From the NCBI GenBank assembly GCA_043744375.1, contig JAYTUU010000052.1, positions 8,946 to 72,945 on the forward strand: 64,000 bases of DNA, given 5' to 3'. This DNA comes from CAIYPH01 sp043744375 (lineage in GTDB: Bacteria; Pseudomonadota; Alphaproteobacteria; Acetobacterales; Acetobacteraceae). Made by a program: the position numbers and the translations under genes. The notes under the pieces were generated by a model. It was not told where the DNA came from, did not search any database, and saw only the letters and a program-made list of their open reading frames with translations. Shown in pieces: positions 25,159 through 33,907 of the stretch (position 1 is its first letter; the number at the start of each line of letters is the position of its first letter).

Positions 25159-25577
25159 CCCCGGCTCGGCGGCATGACGACCGCCTCGCCCTCGATCACC
25201 ACCTTGCCGGCGACGGTGCAGATGGTTTTGAGCGTCGCCTGCTTCTTCACGGCATCGATCGCGGTGACCTCACAGGTCGCGGTCACCGTGTCGCCGATCT
25301 TGACCGGGCGGCGGAAGCGCAGGGTCTGGCCGAGATAGATCGAGCCGGCGCCGGGCAATTTCGTGCCCAGCACGGCGCTGATCAGCCCGGCCGAGAGCAT
25401 GCCGTGGGCGATGCGCTCCTTGAACGGGCTCGCCGCCGCCGCCTCGGCGTTCAGGTGCACGGGGTTGGTGTCCATCGTCACGGCGGCGAACATCAGGATG
25501 TCCGCCTCGGTGATCGTCTTGCCGAGGCTGGCGGACTGGCCGACCGTGAGGTCCTCGAAGAACACGCAATCGCTCAT
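25155..25577 (-). CDS. MaoC-like (R)-specific enoyl-CoA hydratase
   Basis: A 140-aa hot-dog-fold hydratase. The opening FFEDLTVGQSAS and the active-site region MDTNPVHLNAEAA followed by IAHGMLSAGLISAVLG carry the catalytic Asp and His of the PhaJ/MaoC family. It probably hydrates short enoyl-CoAs; the exact chain length and pathway are not shown. It is the first gene of a minus-strand unit overlapping ribF, and it faces the divergent hydratase gene at 25685 with about 107 bp between them. Confidence 0.88.
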   Translation of the reverse strand: MSDCVFFEDLTVGQSASLGKTITEADILMFAAVTMDTNPVHLNAEAAAASPFKERIAHGMLSAGLISAVLGTKLPGAGSIYLGQTLRFRRPVKIGDTVTATCEVTAIDAVKKQATLKTICTVAGKVVIEGEAVVMPPSRG

Positions 25578-25684
25578 GCGCCGAAATCCCTATGCTGGTG
25601 CAACCGCTTTCTGGCCCGCGCGGACCGGTTGGACAAGCCTTCCAACGGATGCTTAGGTCTGGACCGAAATCCGGAGCAACCACC

Positions 25685-26446
25685 ATGACCGATATTGCCA
25701 CCCAGGCCGCCGAACTCCTGCTCGCCGCGCGCCGCGATCCGGCGAAGCGCCTCGCCGATCTTCCCGCCGCGCTGAAGCCGGCCGATCGCGCTGCCGCGTA
25801 TGCCATCCAGCACAAAATCGCCGCCCAGATCGGCCCGATCGGCGGCTGGAAGGTGTCGCCGTTCGGTGCCGATGGCTCAACTCCGATGTGCGGCGCGTTG
25901 CCGGCCTCCGGCATCCAGGCCGCCCCGGCCACGCTGCGCCCCGGCCCGCAGGCGCTGCGGATCATCGAGGCCGAACTCTGTGCCCGCATCGGGACGGACC
26001 TGCCGCCGCGCGCCACGCCCTACACGCGCACCGAGATCATCGCCGCCATCGCCGCCATCCACCCGGTGCTGGAGGCCTGCGAGTCCCGCTATGTCGAGCC
26101 CAAGGCCGTCGATATCCTCAGCAACATCGCCGATACCCAATCCCACGGCGGGCTGATCACCGGCGTCGGCCGCACCGATTGGCAGGCGATCGACCTGGCC
26201 GCGGTCAGCGTCGAACAGATCGTCGACGGCCGGGTCGATGCCAGCCGCACCGGGCACCCCGCCGGCGACCTGGTCGCGCAGGTGATGTGGATGGCCAATG
26301 AGGGCGCGGTCTGGGCGGGCGGGCTGAAGGCCGGCCAGTTCGTGACCTGCGGCTCCTGGTCCGGCGCCAACCGCGTTGCGCCAACGGCGAAGGTCGTGCT
26401 GCGGTTTTCGGGCTTTGCGGACGTGGTGATCGATTACGCCGTTTGA
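25685..26446 (+). CDS. 2-keto-4-pentenoate hydratase family protein
   Basis: A 253-aa protein of the MhpD/HpaH hydratase and decarboxylase family, which hydrates 2-oxo-4-pentenoates or decarboxylates related keto acids in ring-cleavage pathways. The family's GGWKVSPFGADG, IIEAELCARIG and ESRYVEPKAVDILSNIAD stretches are present. ATG 25685 has GGAG upstream; the longer frame lies in the intergenic region. No other aromatic-catabolism gene is nearby, so the substrate is open. It converges on the M20 peptidase gene across a strong hairpin. Confidence 0.82.
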   Translation: MTDIATQAAELLLAARRDPAKRLADLPAALKPADRAAAYAIQHKIAAQIGPIGGWKVSPFGADGSTPMCGALPASGIQAAPATLRPGPQALRIIEAELCARIGTDLPPRATPYTRTEIIAAIAAIHPVLEACESRYVEPKAVDILSNIADTQSHGGLITGVGRTDWQAIDLAAVSVEQIVDGRVDASRTGHPAGDLVAQVMWMANEGAVWAGGLKAGQFVTCGSWSGANRVAPTAKVVLRFSGFADVVIDYAV

Positions 26447-26451
26447 GAGGC

Positions 26452-26480
26452 GCCGCCGCCGGCCGAACGCCGGCAGCGGC
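26452..26480. terminator. Bidirectional hairpin between convergent genes
   Basis: GCCGC plus GCCGGC (26452-26463) pairs with GCCGGC plus GCGGC (26469-26480) around a 5-base loop, with one mismatch. It sits exactly between the stops of the hydratase (26446) and the peptidase (26487) and could end transcription from both sides. There is no long T tract. Confidence 0.7.
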
Positions 26481-26486
26481 TTGCTT

Positions 26487-27881
26487 TCAGCCTTTCGGAA
26501 CGCCCGGCTCGCCAAGGTCCCACCAAATTCCCGCATAGGCCGCTATGCCTTCGCGGGCCGGTGCGATCAGGAAATGTTCGTTCGGACCATGCTGTTTGCA
26601 GCCATTATAGCTGTGCGGAATCCACACCAGCGGCACGCCGAGGAAGTCCACGAACACGTCGCCGGGCAGGCCGCCGCCGCCGTTCGGGATGACCTGCACG
26701 CGCCGTTCCAACGATTTTTCCATGGAGGTGATCGCGAACCGCACCCACGGGTCGTCCGGGCTGGTGCGGCTGGCGGGCATGCGGATGCCGGCGTTTTCGA
26801 TCTGGATTTCCGGGAAGCCCTGGGCGTCGAGATGGGTGCGCAGGGCGCTGGCGAAGATCGCCGGGTCGCTATCGACGGTGTAGCGGATCTGGCAATGCGC
26901 GCGGGCGTCGGGGGCGACGGCGTTGACCGGGTTTTCCGGCCGGCCGGAGACCATGGCGAGCACGATGAAGCTGGTCCAGCCGAAGACTTTCTCGGCCGCC
27001 GTGAACCCTGGCTCACCCCAGCCGGGATCGATGGTGGCAGAGGCCTCGCTGTGCAGTTCGCAGCCGGCGAGGGCCGAGCGGACGGCGGCCGGCATGCCGT
27101 TACGCGGCAGCCAGTCGCGCACCAGGATCTTGCCGTTCCGATCGGCGATGGCACCGATCGCGTGCGCCATGACGATGGCGGGGTCGGTGGTCATGCCGCC
27201 CCAGTTGCCCGAATGCACGCCGCCTGGCCGCACGTTGAGCACGAGATCGAAATGGAACGTGCCGCGCGTGCCGGTGGACAGAGTGGGCGTGTCGGCACTC
27301 ACGCGTGGGCCGTCGGAGGCGATGAGCACGTCGGCCTTGAGCGCCTCGGCGTTGGCGGCGATGAACTCGCGCAGGCCCTGCGAGCCGCGCTCCTCGCTGG
27401 TTTCGAGCACCAGCTTGAGGTTGAAGCCGAGCTTGCCGCCGCGTTCGGCCAGCACCTGTTCGAGCGCGGTAAGGTTGAGCGCGTGCTGGCCCTTGTTGTC
27501 CGCCGTTCCGCGCCCATACCAGCGATCGGGCTGTTCCACGAGCGTCCACGGCGTGAGGCCCTCGTCCCACTGGTCCTCCAGGCCGCGCACCGTGTCGCCA
27601 TGGCCGTAGGTGAGGACCGTCGGGCGCGTAGGATCCTCGATGCGTTCGGCGGTGAGGATGGGGCCGAAGCCGGGCTTCGGGTTCGTGTGCAGTTTCGTGG
27701 TGAACCCCATCGAACCGATCCATGGGCGGATGCCGGCTTCGAGGTAGAGATGCACGTCGGCCTCGTGTCCCGGGTCCTGCGAGGTCGAGCGGATGGCGAC
27801 GAGTTTGGCCAGCCGATCGCGGAATTGCCCCGAGTCGAAAAAGTCGCGCGCACGGGCGATGGCGCCATCACGTGTTGCCAT
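26487..27881 (-). CDS. M20 family metallopeptidase
   Basis: A 464-aa cytoplasmic zinc peptidase of the M20 (dipeptidase/ArgE/CPG2) family. Metal-binding residues appear in VLTYGHGDTVRG, GRGTADNKGQHALN and LETSEERGSQGL; the dimerisation insert and a C-terminal HGPNEH complete the pattern. ATG 27881 gives MATRDGAIARARDFF; the longer frame would run into the upstream gene. It lies 19 bp after the D-aminopeptidase gene, so the two are probably transcribed together for peptide breakdown. Confidence 0.88.
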   Translation of the reverse strand: MATRDGAIARARDFFDSGQFRDRLAKLVAIRSTSQDPGHEADVHLYLEAGIRPWIGSMGFTTKLHTNPKPGFGPILTAERIEDPTRPTVLTYGHGDTVRGLEDQWDEGLTPWTLVEQPDRWYGRGTADNKGQHALNLTALEQVLAERGGKLGFNLKLVLETSEERGSQGLREFIAANAEALKADVLIASDGPRVSADTPTLSTGTRGTFHFDLVLNVRPGGVHSGNWGGMTTDPAIVMAHAIGAIADRNGKILVRDWLPRNGMPAAVRSALAGCELHSEASATIDPGWGEPGFTAAEKVFGWTSFIVLAMVSGRPENPVNAVAPDARAHCQIRYTVDSDPAIFASALRTHLDAQGFPEIQIENAGIRMPASRTSPDDPWVRFAITSMEKSLERRVQVIPNGGGGLPGDVFVDFLGVPLVWIPHSYNGCKQHGPNEHFLIAPAREGIAAYAGIWWDLGEPGVPKG

Positions 27882-27900
27882 GAGTCGTTCTCCGTAGGGT

Positions 27901-29439
27901 TCAGACGCGGGTGAAAGCGATGCGGCGGGCCAGCCAGCAGCCGATTTCCAGGCCGGTGACCCGGCCGGCGCTGTCGCGTTTGACATGCACCGTCCAGTCG
28001 CCGGGCGGCGAGAAATCGAGCGCGCGCGGGCACGGCAGCAGCCAGATGTCGGCGGCGTAGGGAATGAGATTGTGCATCATGCCGATGCCGAGATCGCCGG
28101 TGAAGGCGCCATAGAGCGCGCCGCCACTGGCGATGATGTCGAGCGTGGCGGCCAGCTCATCGGAGCGGAAGGCGCCGGCGATGTCCGCCACGGGGTCGCC
28201 GCTGACCGGCAGAAGGCGGGTCGACTGGTTGTCGCTCGCGCGCTCCAGCCGCACGCCGTCAGCGTCGTGATACAGCCGGCTGCCGCCGCTCTTGAAGTCG
28301 CCGGGCGCGGTGGCCGTGAGGGATTCCGGACCGGGGCCGTAATGCATCCGCAGCTTGCCCCCCGGGATGGTCTCGATACGCGTGGCGATGCCGGTTGCAG
28401 GCTCGATGTACTTGCCGGCCCAGCCGGGGTCTGCCACCTCGGGGGCCGCGGGCGCGGGAATACCGAGCACGGCGGCGAACAGGTCAGATGCGGCGGCGTT
28501 CGCGTCAGCCATGTGGTTGAACATGACGACGACGGAAACCCGTTCCGCCGGCGCGTAGAAGCGGAAACTGCGCCAGCCACGCAATCCGCCGCCATGCGAG
28601 AGGATCGCGCGGCCATGCAGAGTGTCCCGCGCCAAGCCGAAGCCGTAGCGCGCCGGGGTGCCATCGTTGAAAGTGACGGGGCGGGCGATGCGGCTGGTGA
28701 TGGCGTCGGCATCGTCGCGATTGGCGTCGAAGAATTTCTCCCATGCAATCATATCATCGAGACTGGCACCCAGGCCGGCATCCCCCGTCCAGTGGATATT
28801 GTTCACCGCGCGGCGAAATCCCTGCTCAACACTACCCTCATAGCCCTCGGTGCCGCCGGGCATCGTGGAGGTATCGGCGCTGATGATGGCGTGCGGCATG
28901 CCCGCGCGATCAAAAATGCGCTCGCGCAACAACGCGTCGAACGGCCGGCCAGCCCGTCGCGCCACGAGGTCCCCGAGCAGGCGGAAATTCTGATTGCAAT
29001 ACGAATATTGCGCCCCCGGCGCGAAATGCAGCGTCCGCGTGCGCGCGATCAGGCGGAGCGCGTCGGCATCGGTGAACCGGCCCTCGACGGGCGCGCCGGA
29101 CAGCATCGCCGTCGCCCAGTAGTCGCGAAAGCCCGACTGGTTGTGGGCGAGATGCAGAACGCCCGGGCTCTTTTCCTCAAGGTGCGGCAGGAAATGCCGC
29201 AGGTCCTCATCCAGCACGCTCGGATCGGGGAAGAGATCGAGCAGCAGCGAACAGGTGAACTGCTTGGTGATCGAGCACATGCGAAACAACGTCTGCGGAG
29301 TGAAGGCAATCCGCCGCTCGATATCAGCCCAGCCCCAGCTGTGCCGCGCCAGAACCTCGCCGTCGCGCAGCACGGCAAGCGCACCGCCGGGGCCGGCATA
29401 GCGATTCGGCAGGGCGGCAATGGTTGCTTCGAGGGTCAT
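27901..29439 (-). CDS. dap: D-aminopeptidase (penicillin-recognising, family S12)
   Basis: A 512-aa protein closely resembling the D-aminopeptidase of Ochrobactrum anthropi, which releases N-terminal D-amino acids from peptides. The serine beta-lactamase-like motifs are the nucleophile SITK, YCN in YSYCNQNFRLLGD and HGG in LSHGGGLRGW; two C-terminal beta-barrel domains follow (ALYGAFTGDLG, GCWLARRIAFTRV), matching the three-domain family length of about 520. There is no signal peptide, so it is cytoplasmic. A D-alanine peptide recycling role is plausible but inferred. Confidence 0.85.
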   Translation of the reverse strand: MTLEATIAALPNRYAGPGGALAVLRDGEVLARHSWGWADIERRIAFTPQTLFRMCSITKQFTCSLLLDLFPDPSVLDEDLRHFLPHLEEKSPGVLHLAHNQSGFRDYWATAMLSGAPVEGRFTDADALRLIARTRTLHFAPGAQYSYCNQNFRLLGDLVARRAGRPFDALLRERIFDRAGMPHAIISADTSTMPGGTEGYEGSVEQGFRRAVNNIHWTGDAGLGASLDDMIAWEKFFDANRDDADAITSRIARPVTFNDGTPARYGFGLARDTLHGRAILSHGGGLRGWRSFRFYAPAERVSVVVMFNHMADANAAASDLFAAVLGIPAPAAPEVADPGWAGKYIEPATGIATRIETIPGGKLRMHYGPGPESLTATAPGDFKSGGSRLYHDADGVRLERASDNQSTRLLPVSGDPVADIAGAFRSDELAATLDIIASGGALYGAFTGDLGIGMMHNLIPYAADIWLLPCPRALDFSPPGDWTVHVKRDSAGRVTGLEIGCWLARRIAFTRV

Positions 29440-29756
29440 CGGGGAGGCTCCGCTTCGGACATCATCGGCAGGAAGAATGGCGGATCAAGGTAGGAAAGCA
29501 AGGCTCCGCCGGCAAAGGGCCGGGGGCCCTTTGAACCCGTGACTTCTGCGGCTGGATCAACGGCCTTCCGATGATATCTGCGTTCTTGCTTGCGCCGCAG
29601 GCCATCGCCACCTTGGAACGCCTGTTCGGTCGCGAAGAATTCCGGGCTTCGCCAGCCCAACGGCAAGATCGCGCCGCTTCAACCGAAGGCCGCCGATCCA
29701 GCCGCGAGCAGTAATGGGTTCAAAGGGCCCCCGGCCCTTTGCCGCCGGAGGCACGC
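29440..29756. repeat. Inverted pair of hairpin-forming repeats
   Basis: This 317-bp gap has no gene. CAAAGGGCC-GGG-GGCCCTTTG (29513-29533) and CAAAGGGCC-CCC-GGCCCTTTG (29721-29741) are each perfect hairpins, and their flanks (CCGGC... and ...GCCGG, GAACCC and GGGTTC) show they are two inverted copies of the same ~35-bp REP-like repeat about 180 bp apart. They may end transcription of prfB and its partner before the dap unit. Confidence 0.75.
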
Positions 29757-30083
29757 TTACGTCTTCGTTCCGCCTGTGAGCCGGGAGAAGGTCTGGCGGT
29801 CCTTGTTCTCCTGCATGAGCATGCGGAAGCCCGGGATATCGCCGAGGCTGAGGCCGCTGGGCAGGCCGGTTTCTTCGTCGGGGGTGATTTTGCCGTAGGT
29901 CTCGCCGGAGATTTTCTCCCATTTACCAGCGGGCTTCTTGGCTTCGATGTGCACGACGGTGGCCTTGAACACCATCCGCACGATCGCCTCTTTCGGTGCC
30001 GAGGGCTTGGTGAGGCACGGGCATCCGGCGAGGATTTGCCAGCCGTTTGACAGTGCCCAGGCGGTCAGTTCGATCTTGTCCAT
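29757..30083 (-). CDS. Conserved hypothetical protein downstream of prfB
   Basis: A 108-aa protein of unknown function beginning MDKIELTAWALSNGWQ, with the stretch KEAIVRMVFKATVVHIE, which looks like a small alpha/beta fold. No signal peptide or membrane segment is present. ATG 30083 lies 7 bp after the prfB stop, so it is probably co-transcribed. Similar proteins follow prfB in related Rhodospirillales (from memory), but no role is known. Confidence 0.75.
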   Translation of the reverse strand: MDKIELTAWALSNGWQILAGCPCLTKPSAPKEAIVRMVFKATVVHIEAKKPAGKWEKISGETYGKITPDEETGLPSGLSLGDIPGFRMLMQENKDRQTFSRLTGGTKT

Positions 30084-30090
30084 GGGTTCC

Positions 30091-31222
30091 CTATTGAGCC
30101 TGGGCGGAGGCGTCGCTGCGGGTGGCGCCGGCGCGGGCGGCGAGGGCTGCGGCCATGAAGGCGTCGAGGTCGCCGTCGAGCACGGCGTCCGGATTGCCTT
30201 TTTCAACGCCGGTGCGCAGGTCCTTGACCATCTGGTAGGGCGCGAGGACGTAGCTGCGGATCTGATGGCCCCAGCCGATCGCGGTTTTGGCGTCTTCCTG
30301 GGCGGTGCTGATGGCTTCGCGGCGTTGCAGTTCGGCCTCGTACATGCGGGCTTTCAGCATGCCCATGGCGGTCGCCCGGTTGCGATGCTGGCTGCGGTCG
30401 GTCTGGCAGGCGACGACGATGCCGCTTGGCAGATGGGTGATGCGGATGGCCGACTCGGTCTTGTTGACGTGCTGGCCGCCGGCGCCCGAGGCGCGGTAGG
30501 TGTCGACCTTCAGGTCCGACGGATCGATCTCGATCTCGATGGTGTCATCGACGACCGGATAGACCCAGACGCTGGCGAAACTGGTTTGCCGGCGCGCCGC
30601 GGCGTCGAACGGGCTGATGCGCACCAGGCGATGCACGCCGGCTTCGGTCTTGAGCCAGCCATAGGCGTTCGTGCCGGTGACTTGCAGGGTGGCGGATTTG
30701 ATGCCGGCCTGCTCGCCCTCGCTTTGGTCGAGGAGTTGGATTTTGTAGCCGTGTTTTTCCGACCAGCGCGAATACATGCGCATGAGCATTTCGGCCCAGT
30801 CCTGCGCCTCTGTGCCGCCCGCGCCGGCGTTGATTTCCATGAAGCAATCGTTGCTGTCGGCCTCGCCGGACAGCAGGCTCTCGATCTCCCGCCGCTTGGC
30901 CTCCTCGGCGAGGGTGCGCAGCGTGGCATGGCCATCGGCAACCATTTCGGCGTCCGCTTCCGCTTCCGCCATCGCGATCAGTTCGACCGTGTCAGCGACA
31001 TCGGTTTCGAGCTTGCGGACGGCGTCGATCCGGGTGGCGAGATTGTTGCGCTCACGCATGAGCGCCTGGGCCGCCGTGGCGTCGTTCCAGACGTCGGGGT
31101 CCTCGGCGCGGTGGTTCAGTTCTTCGAGGCGGGCGGTCGAGACATCCCAGTCAAAGATGCCTCCTCAGCAGTGCGACGGACTGCTTGATCTGCTCGTTGA
31201 GGGAGTCGGATTCGGCGGACAT
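30091..31222 (-). CDS. prfB: Peptide chain release factor 2 (programmed +1 frameshift)
   Basis: RF2 reads UGA and UAA stop codons and triggers peptide release. The gene is in two frames: a 23-codon first part from ATG 31222 (MSAESDSLNEQIKQSVALLR...) ends at an in-frame TGA (31153-31151), and the main body continues in the +1 frame to 30091. The total of 1132 bases is 3n+1, as expected. The body has the GGQ motif in GAGGQHVNKTESAIR. The short second-frame ORF starting at 31059 is not a separate gene. Similar to most bacteria, RF2 likely regulates its own level by frameshifting. Confidence 0.95.
31150..31165 (-). promoter_or_regulatory. RF2 autoregulatory frameshift site
   Basis: On the minus strand AGGAGG (31165-31160) precedes CTT TGA C. 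This is the standard RF2 slippery arrangement: an internal Shine-Dalgarno close before CUU UGA C, where the ribosome shifts +1 when RF2 is scarce. Confidence 0.93.
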
Positions 31223-31262
31223 CGCGGAAAATTCCAGCCAATATGTTGGAGATAAGCGCGGC

Positions 31263-33860
31263 TCAATACAGCCCGCCCAGGTCGCTGTCGACCCCGGCGG
31301 CCTGTGGCGAGGTGCCGCGGTTGGCGGCAGCGGCGCCGCTGCCGGTGGCGCCGCTGCCGCCGGTCCCCGCGGGGCCGGAGGCGCCCGGGGTCTGGCCGGG
31401 CTTGAAGGCGTCCGTCACCGTGCCCGAGCCGCTGTCCCAGCTTGCCAGGCTGACGCCGAGCGGGGCTGTGAATTTCAGGTTCGGCCGGCCCTTGAGCGCG
31501 ACCGCCATGAAATCACGCCAGATCGGCGCCGACGTGCTGCCGCCAGTTTCGTTGTTGCCCAGCGTCGTCGGCGTATCGAAACCGATCCATACGGCGGTGA
31601 CGAGGTCGGGCGTGAAGCCGACGAACCAGGCGTCGTTGTAGTCCTGGCTAGTGCCGGTCTTGCCGGCGATGGCGCGGTTGAGGCCAGCGCCGGCGGCCGA
31701 TCCAGTGCCGCGGCTGACCGCGCCCTGCAACATCGTGACCAGCTGGAACACGCTGGCCGCATCGGCGACCTGCCGGCGCTCGTCCACCAGCTGTGGCGGC
31801 TGTGCCGGGTCGGCGCAGCCGGGGCAGGCGGCGGTGGGGGCGCGCCACAGCACCCGGCCGTCGCGATCCTGCACGCTGTCGATCAACGTCGGGATCACCT
31901 CGCGCCCGCCGGTGGCGAAGGTGGCGTAGCCGGCGGCGTTGCGTAGCACCGTCGTCTCGACCGCGCCGAGGGCGGCGGGCAGCACGCGCGGCATGTCGTC
32001 GACCACGTGCAGGGCAATCGCGGTCGCCGCCACCGCCTGCATGCCGATGCGGTCGGCGAGGCGCACGGTGACGAGGTTGAGTGATTTCTCCAGCGCAACG
32101 CGCAGCGGCACGGGCCCGTTGAAATCGAGCGTGTAGTTCGACGGCCGCCATTTTCCCGCCGCCCCCTGATCGACCACGAAGGGCGCGTCGAGGAAGCGCT
32201 GCGAGGGCGAAATACCCGCCTGCATGCCGGCGAGATACACATAGGGCTTGAAGCTCGACCCGGGCTGGCGGTTCGCCTGCGTCACCCGGTTGAACTGGCT
32301 GAGCTCGAAACTCCAGCCGCCCGACAGTGCCACCACCCGCCCGGTCGCCGTTTCGATGGAGACCAGCGCGCCCTGCACCTGCGGAATTTGCCGCAGCAGC
32401 GCCCGCTCGGTTCGCGCGGCGACGCGGCCCTGCGCGGCCGCGGCGGGCATCGGCTCGATCATGACGAGATCGCCGGCTTGCAGCACTTCGCCAAGCTTGC
32501 GCGGCGGCGGGCCGAGCTTGCCGTCCTTCACCGGACGCGCCCAGCCGAGATCGGCGATCTGCACGGGCAGCACGCGCGGCTGCACGATGGAGGTGCCCGG
32601 CGTACGCTCCATGAAGCCCAGCTTGGCCTCGGCATCGGCGGTCTCGATCACCACGGCCAGGCGCCATTCGGCCAGCATGCCCGGCGGGCGCGCGGTCTGC
32701 GCCAGCGCGTTGGTCCAGTGCTGGCGGAACCCGGCGCCGACTTCGACGCGCGCCACCGGCCCCCGCCAGCCGCCATGGCGTTGGTCGTAGCGGATCAACC
32801 CGTCATGGAGCGCCTTGTCGGCAGCGAGTTGCAGGGATGGATCGAGCGTGGTGCGCACCACGAAACCGCCCTGGGTCGTGCGATCCGCGCCGAAACGCTC
32901 GACCAACTGGCGGCGCACTTCTTCGCCAAAGTACTCCCCGCCCGCCACCGTCTCGGCGCGGCGGAACGGCGAGGCCGCGATCGGCGTCGCTTTCGCCGCG
33001 GCCGCCTGGGCTGCGGTGATGACCCGATCATCGGCCATCCGGTCGATCACCCAGTCGCGCCGGGCGCGGGCGGCGTCGGGGAAGCGGAACGGGTTGTAGT
33101 TGTTCGGCGCCTTGGGCAGGGCGGCGAGGAAGGCGGCCTCAGGCAGGGTGATCTGTTCCAGCGATTTGTTGAAATAGGCCTGTGCCGCGGCGGCGACCCC
33201 GTAGGCCTGCAGGCCGAGATAGATCTCGTTGAGGTAGAGTTCGAGAATATGCTCCTTGCTCAGCGTCTGCTCGATCCGCCCCGCCAGGATCATTTCCCGG
33301 GCCTTGCGGGCGATCGAGACCTCGTTGCTCAGCAGCATGTTCTTGGCGACCTGCTGGGTGATCGTCGAGGCCCCGATGGGCCGCTTGCCCTGGCCGTATT
33401 GCAGCACGTCGGTGACCACGGCGCGCAGGATGGCAATCGGGTCGACGCCCTTGTGGCTGAAAAAATTCTGGTCCTCCGCGGAGATGAAGGCTTTTCGGAC
33501 AACATCCGGCACGGCGGCGGCGGGCACGAAGATGCGCCGTTCCGTTGCCAGTTCCGCCAGCAGCCGGCTATCCCCGGCATAGACGCGGCTCATCACCCGC
33601 GGCTGGTAGTCGCGCAGGCTGTCGAGGTCCGGCAGGTCGGCGCTGAAGCGCTGGTATCCCGCGTAGAGCACGCCGACGCCGAGCACCGCACCGAGCATGC
33701 CGATGCCGAAAATGGTCGTGACAAGCCGCCGCAGCCAGCGCCAGCCATCCGGACGCTTCGCCGGCCTGGGCGCTTTCGGCGGCTTCTCCACGCGCGGCGC
33801 CGGTACGGGCCGGGACGCTTGCGGCAGCAGACGCTCTCCGGCGGTCAAGGGTTCGCTCAT
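31263..33860 (-). CDS. mrcA: Penicillin-binding protein 1A
   Basis: An 865-aa bifunctional peptidoglycan synthase. After a Pro/Lys-rich cytoplasmic tail and one membrane anchor (residues about 48-70) comes the glycosyltransferase domain, with EDQNFFSHKGVDP and GASTITQQVAKN. The transpeptidase domain has SSFKP (the active serine, about residue 533), SLN in EKSLNLVTVRLA, and KTGTS in AGKTGTSQDYND. A Gly/Ala/Ser-rich tail closes the protein. It lies between amiC and prfB on the same strand. Confidence 0.96.
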   Translation of the reverse strand: MSEPLTAGERLLPQASRPVPAPRVEKPPKAPRPAKRPDGWRWLRRLVTTIFGIGMLGAVLGVGVLYAGYQRFSADLPDLDSLRDYQPRVMSRVYAGDSRLLAELATERRIFVPAAAVPDVVRKAFISAEDQNFFSHKGVDPIAILRAVVTDVLQYGQGKRPIGASTITQQVAKNMLLSNEVSIARKAREMILAGRIEQTLSKEHILELYLNEIYLGLQAYGVAAAAQAYFNKSLEQITLPEAAFLAALPKAPNNYNPFRFPDAARARRDWVIDRMADDRVITAAQAAAAKATPIAASPFRRAETVAGGEYFGEEVRRQLVERFGADRTTQGGFVVRTTLDPSLQLAADKALHDGLIRYDQRHGGWRGPVARVEVGAGFRQHWTNALAQTARPPGMLAEWRLAVVIETADAEAKLGFMERTPGTSIVQPRVLPVQIADLGWARPVKDGKLGPPPRKLGEVLQAGDLVMIEPMPAAAAQGRVAARTERALLRQIPQVQGALVSIETATGRVVALSGGWSFELSQFNRVTQANRQPGSSFKPYVYLAGMQAGISPSQRFLDAPFVVDQGAAGKWRPSNYTLDFNGPVPLRVALEKSLNLVTVRLADRIGMQAVAATAIALHVVDDMPRVLPAALGAVETTVLRNAAGYATFATGGREVIPTLIDSVQDRDGRVLWRAPTAACPGCADPAQPPQLVDERRQVADAASVFQLVTMLQGAVSRGTGSAAGAGLNRAIAGKTGTSQDYNDAWFVGFTPDLVTAVWIGFDTPTTLGNNETGGSTSAPIWRDFMAVALKGRPNLKFTAPLGVSLASWDSGSGTVTDAFKPGQTPGASGPAGTGGSGATGSGAAAANRGTSPQAAGVDSDLGGLY

Positions 33861-33907
33861 GGCCGCTCCCCTACAACAGAATGATCGCGCGCGGGTAGCG
33901 TGATGCG

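Noticed and set aside
30091..31059. prfB as a 322-codon gene starting at 31059
   Set aside because: It would lack the N-terminal domain; the frameshift site upstream explains the split.
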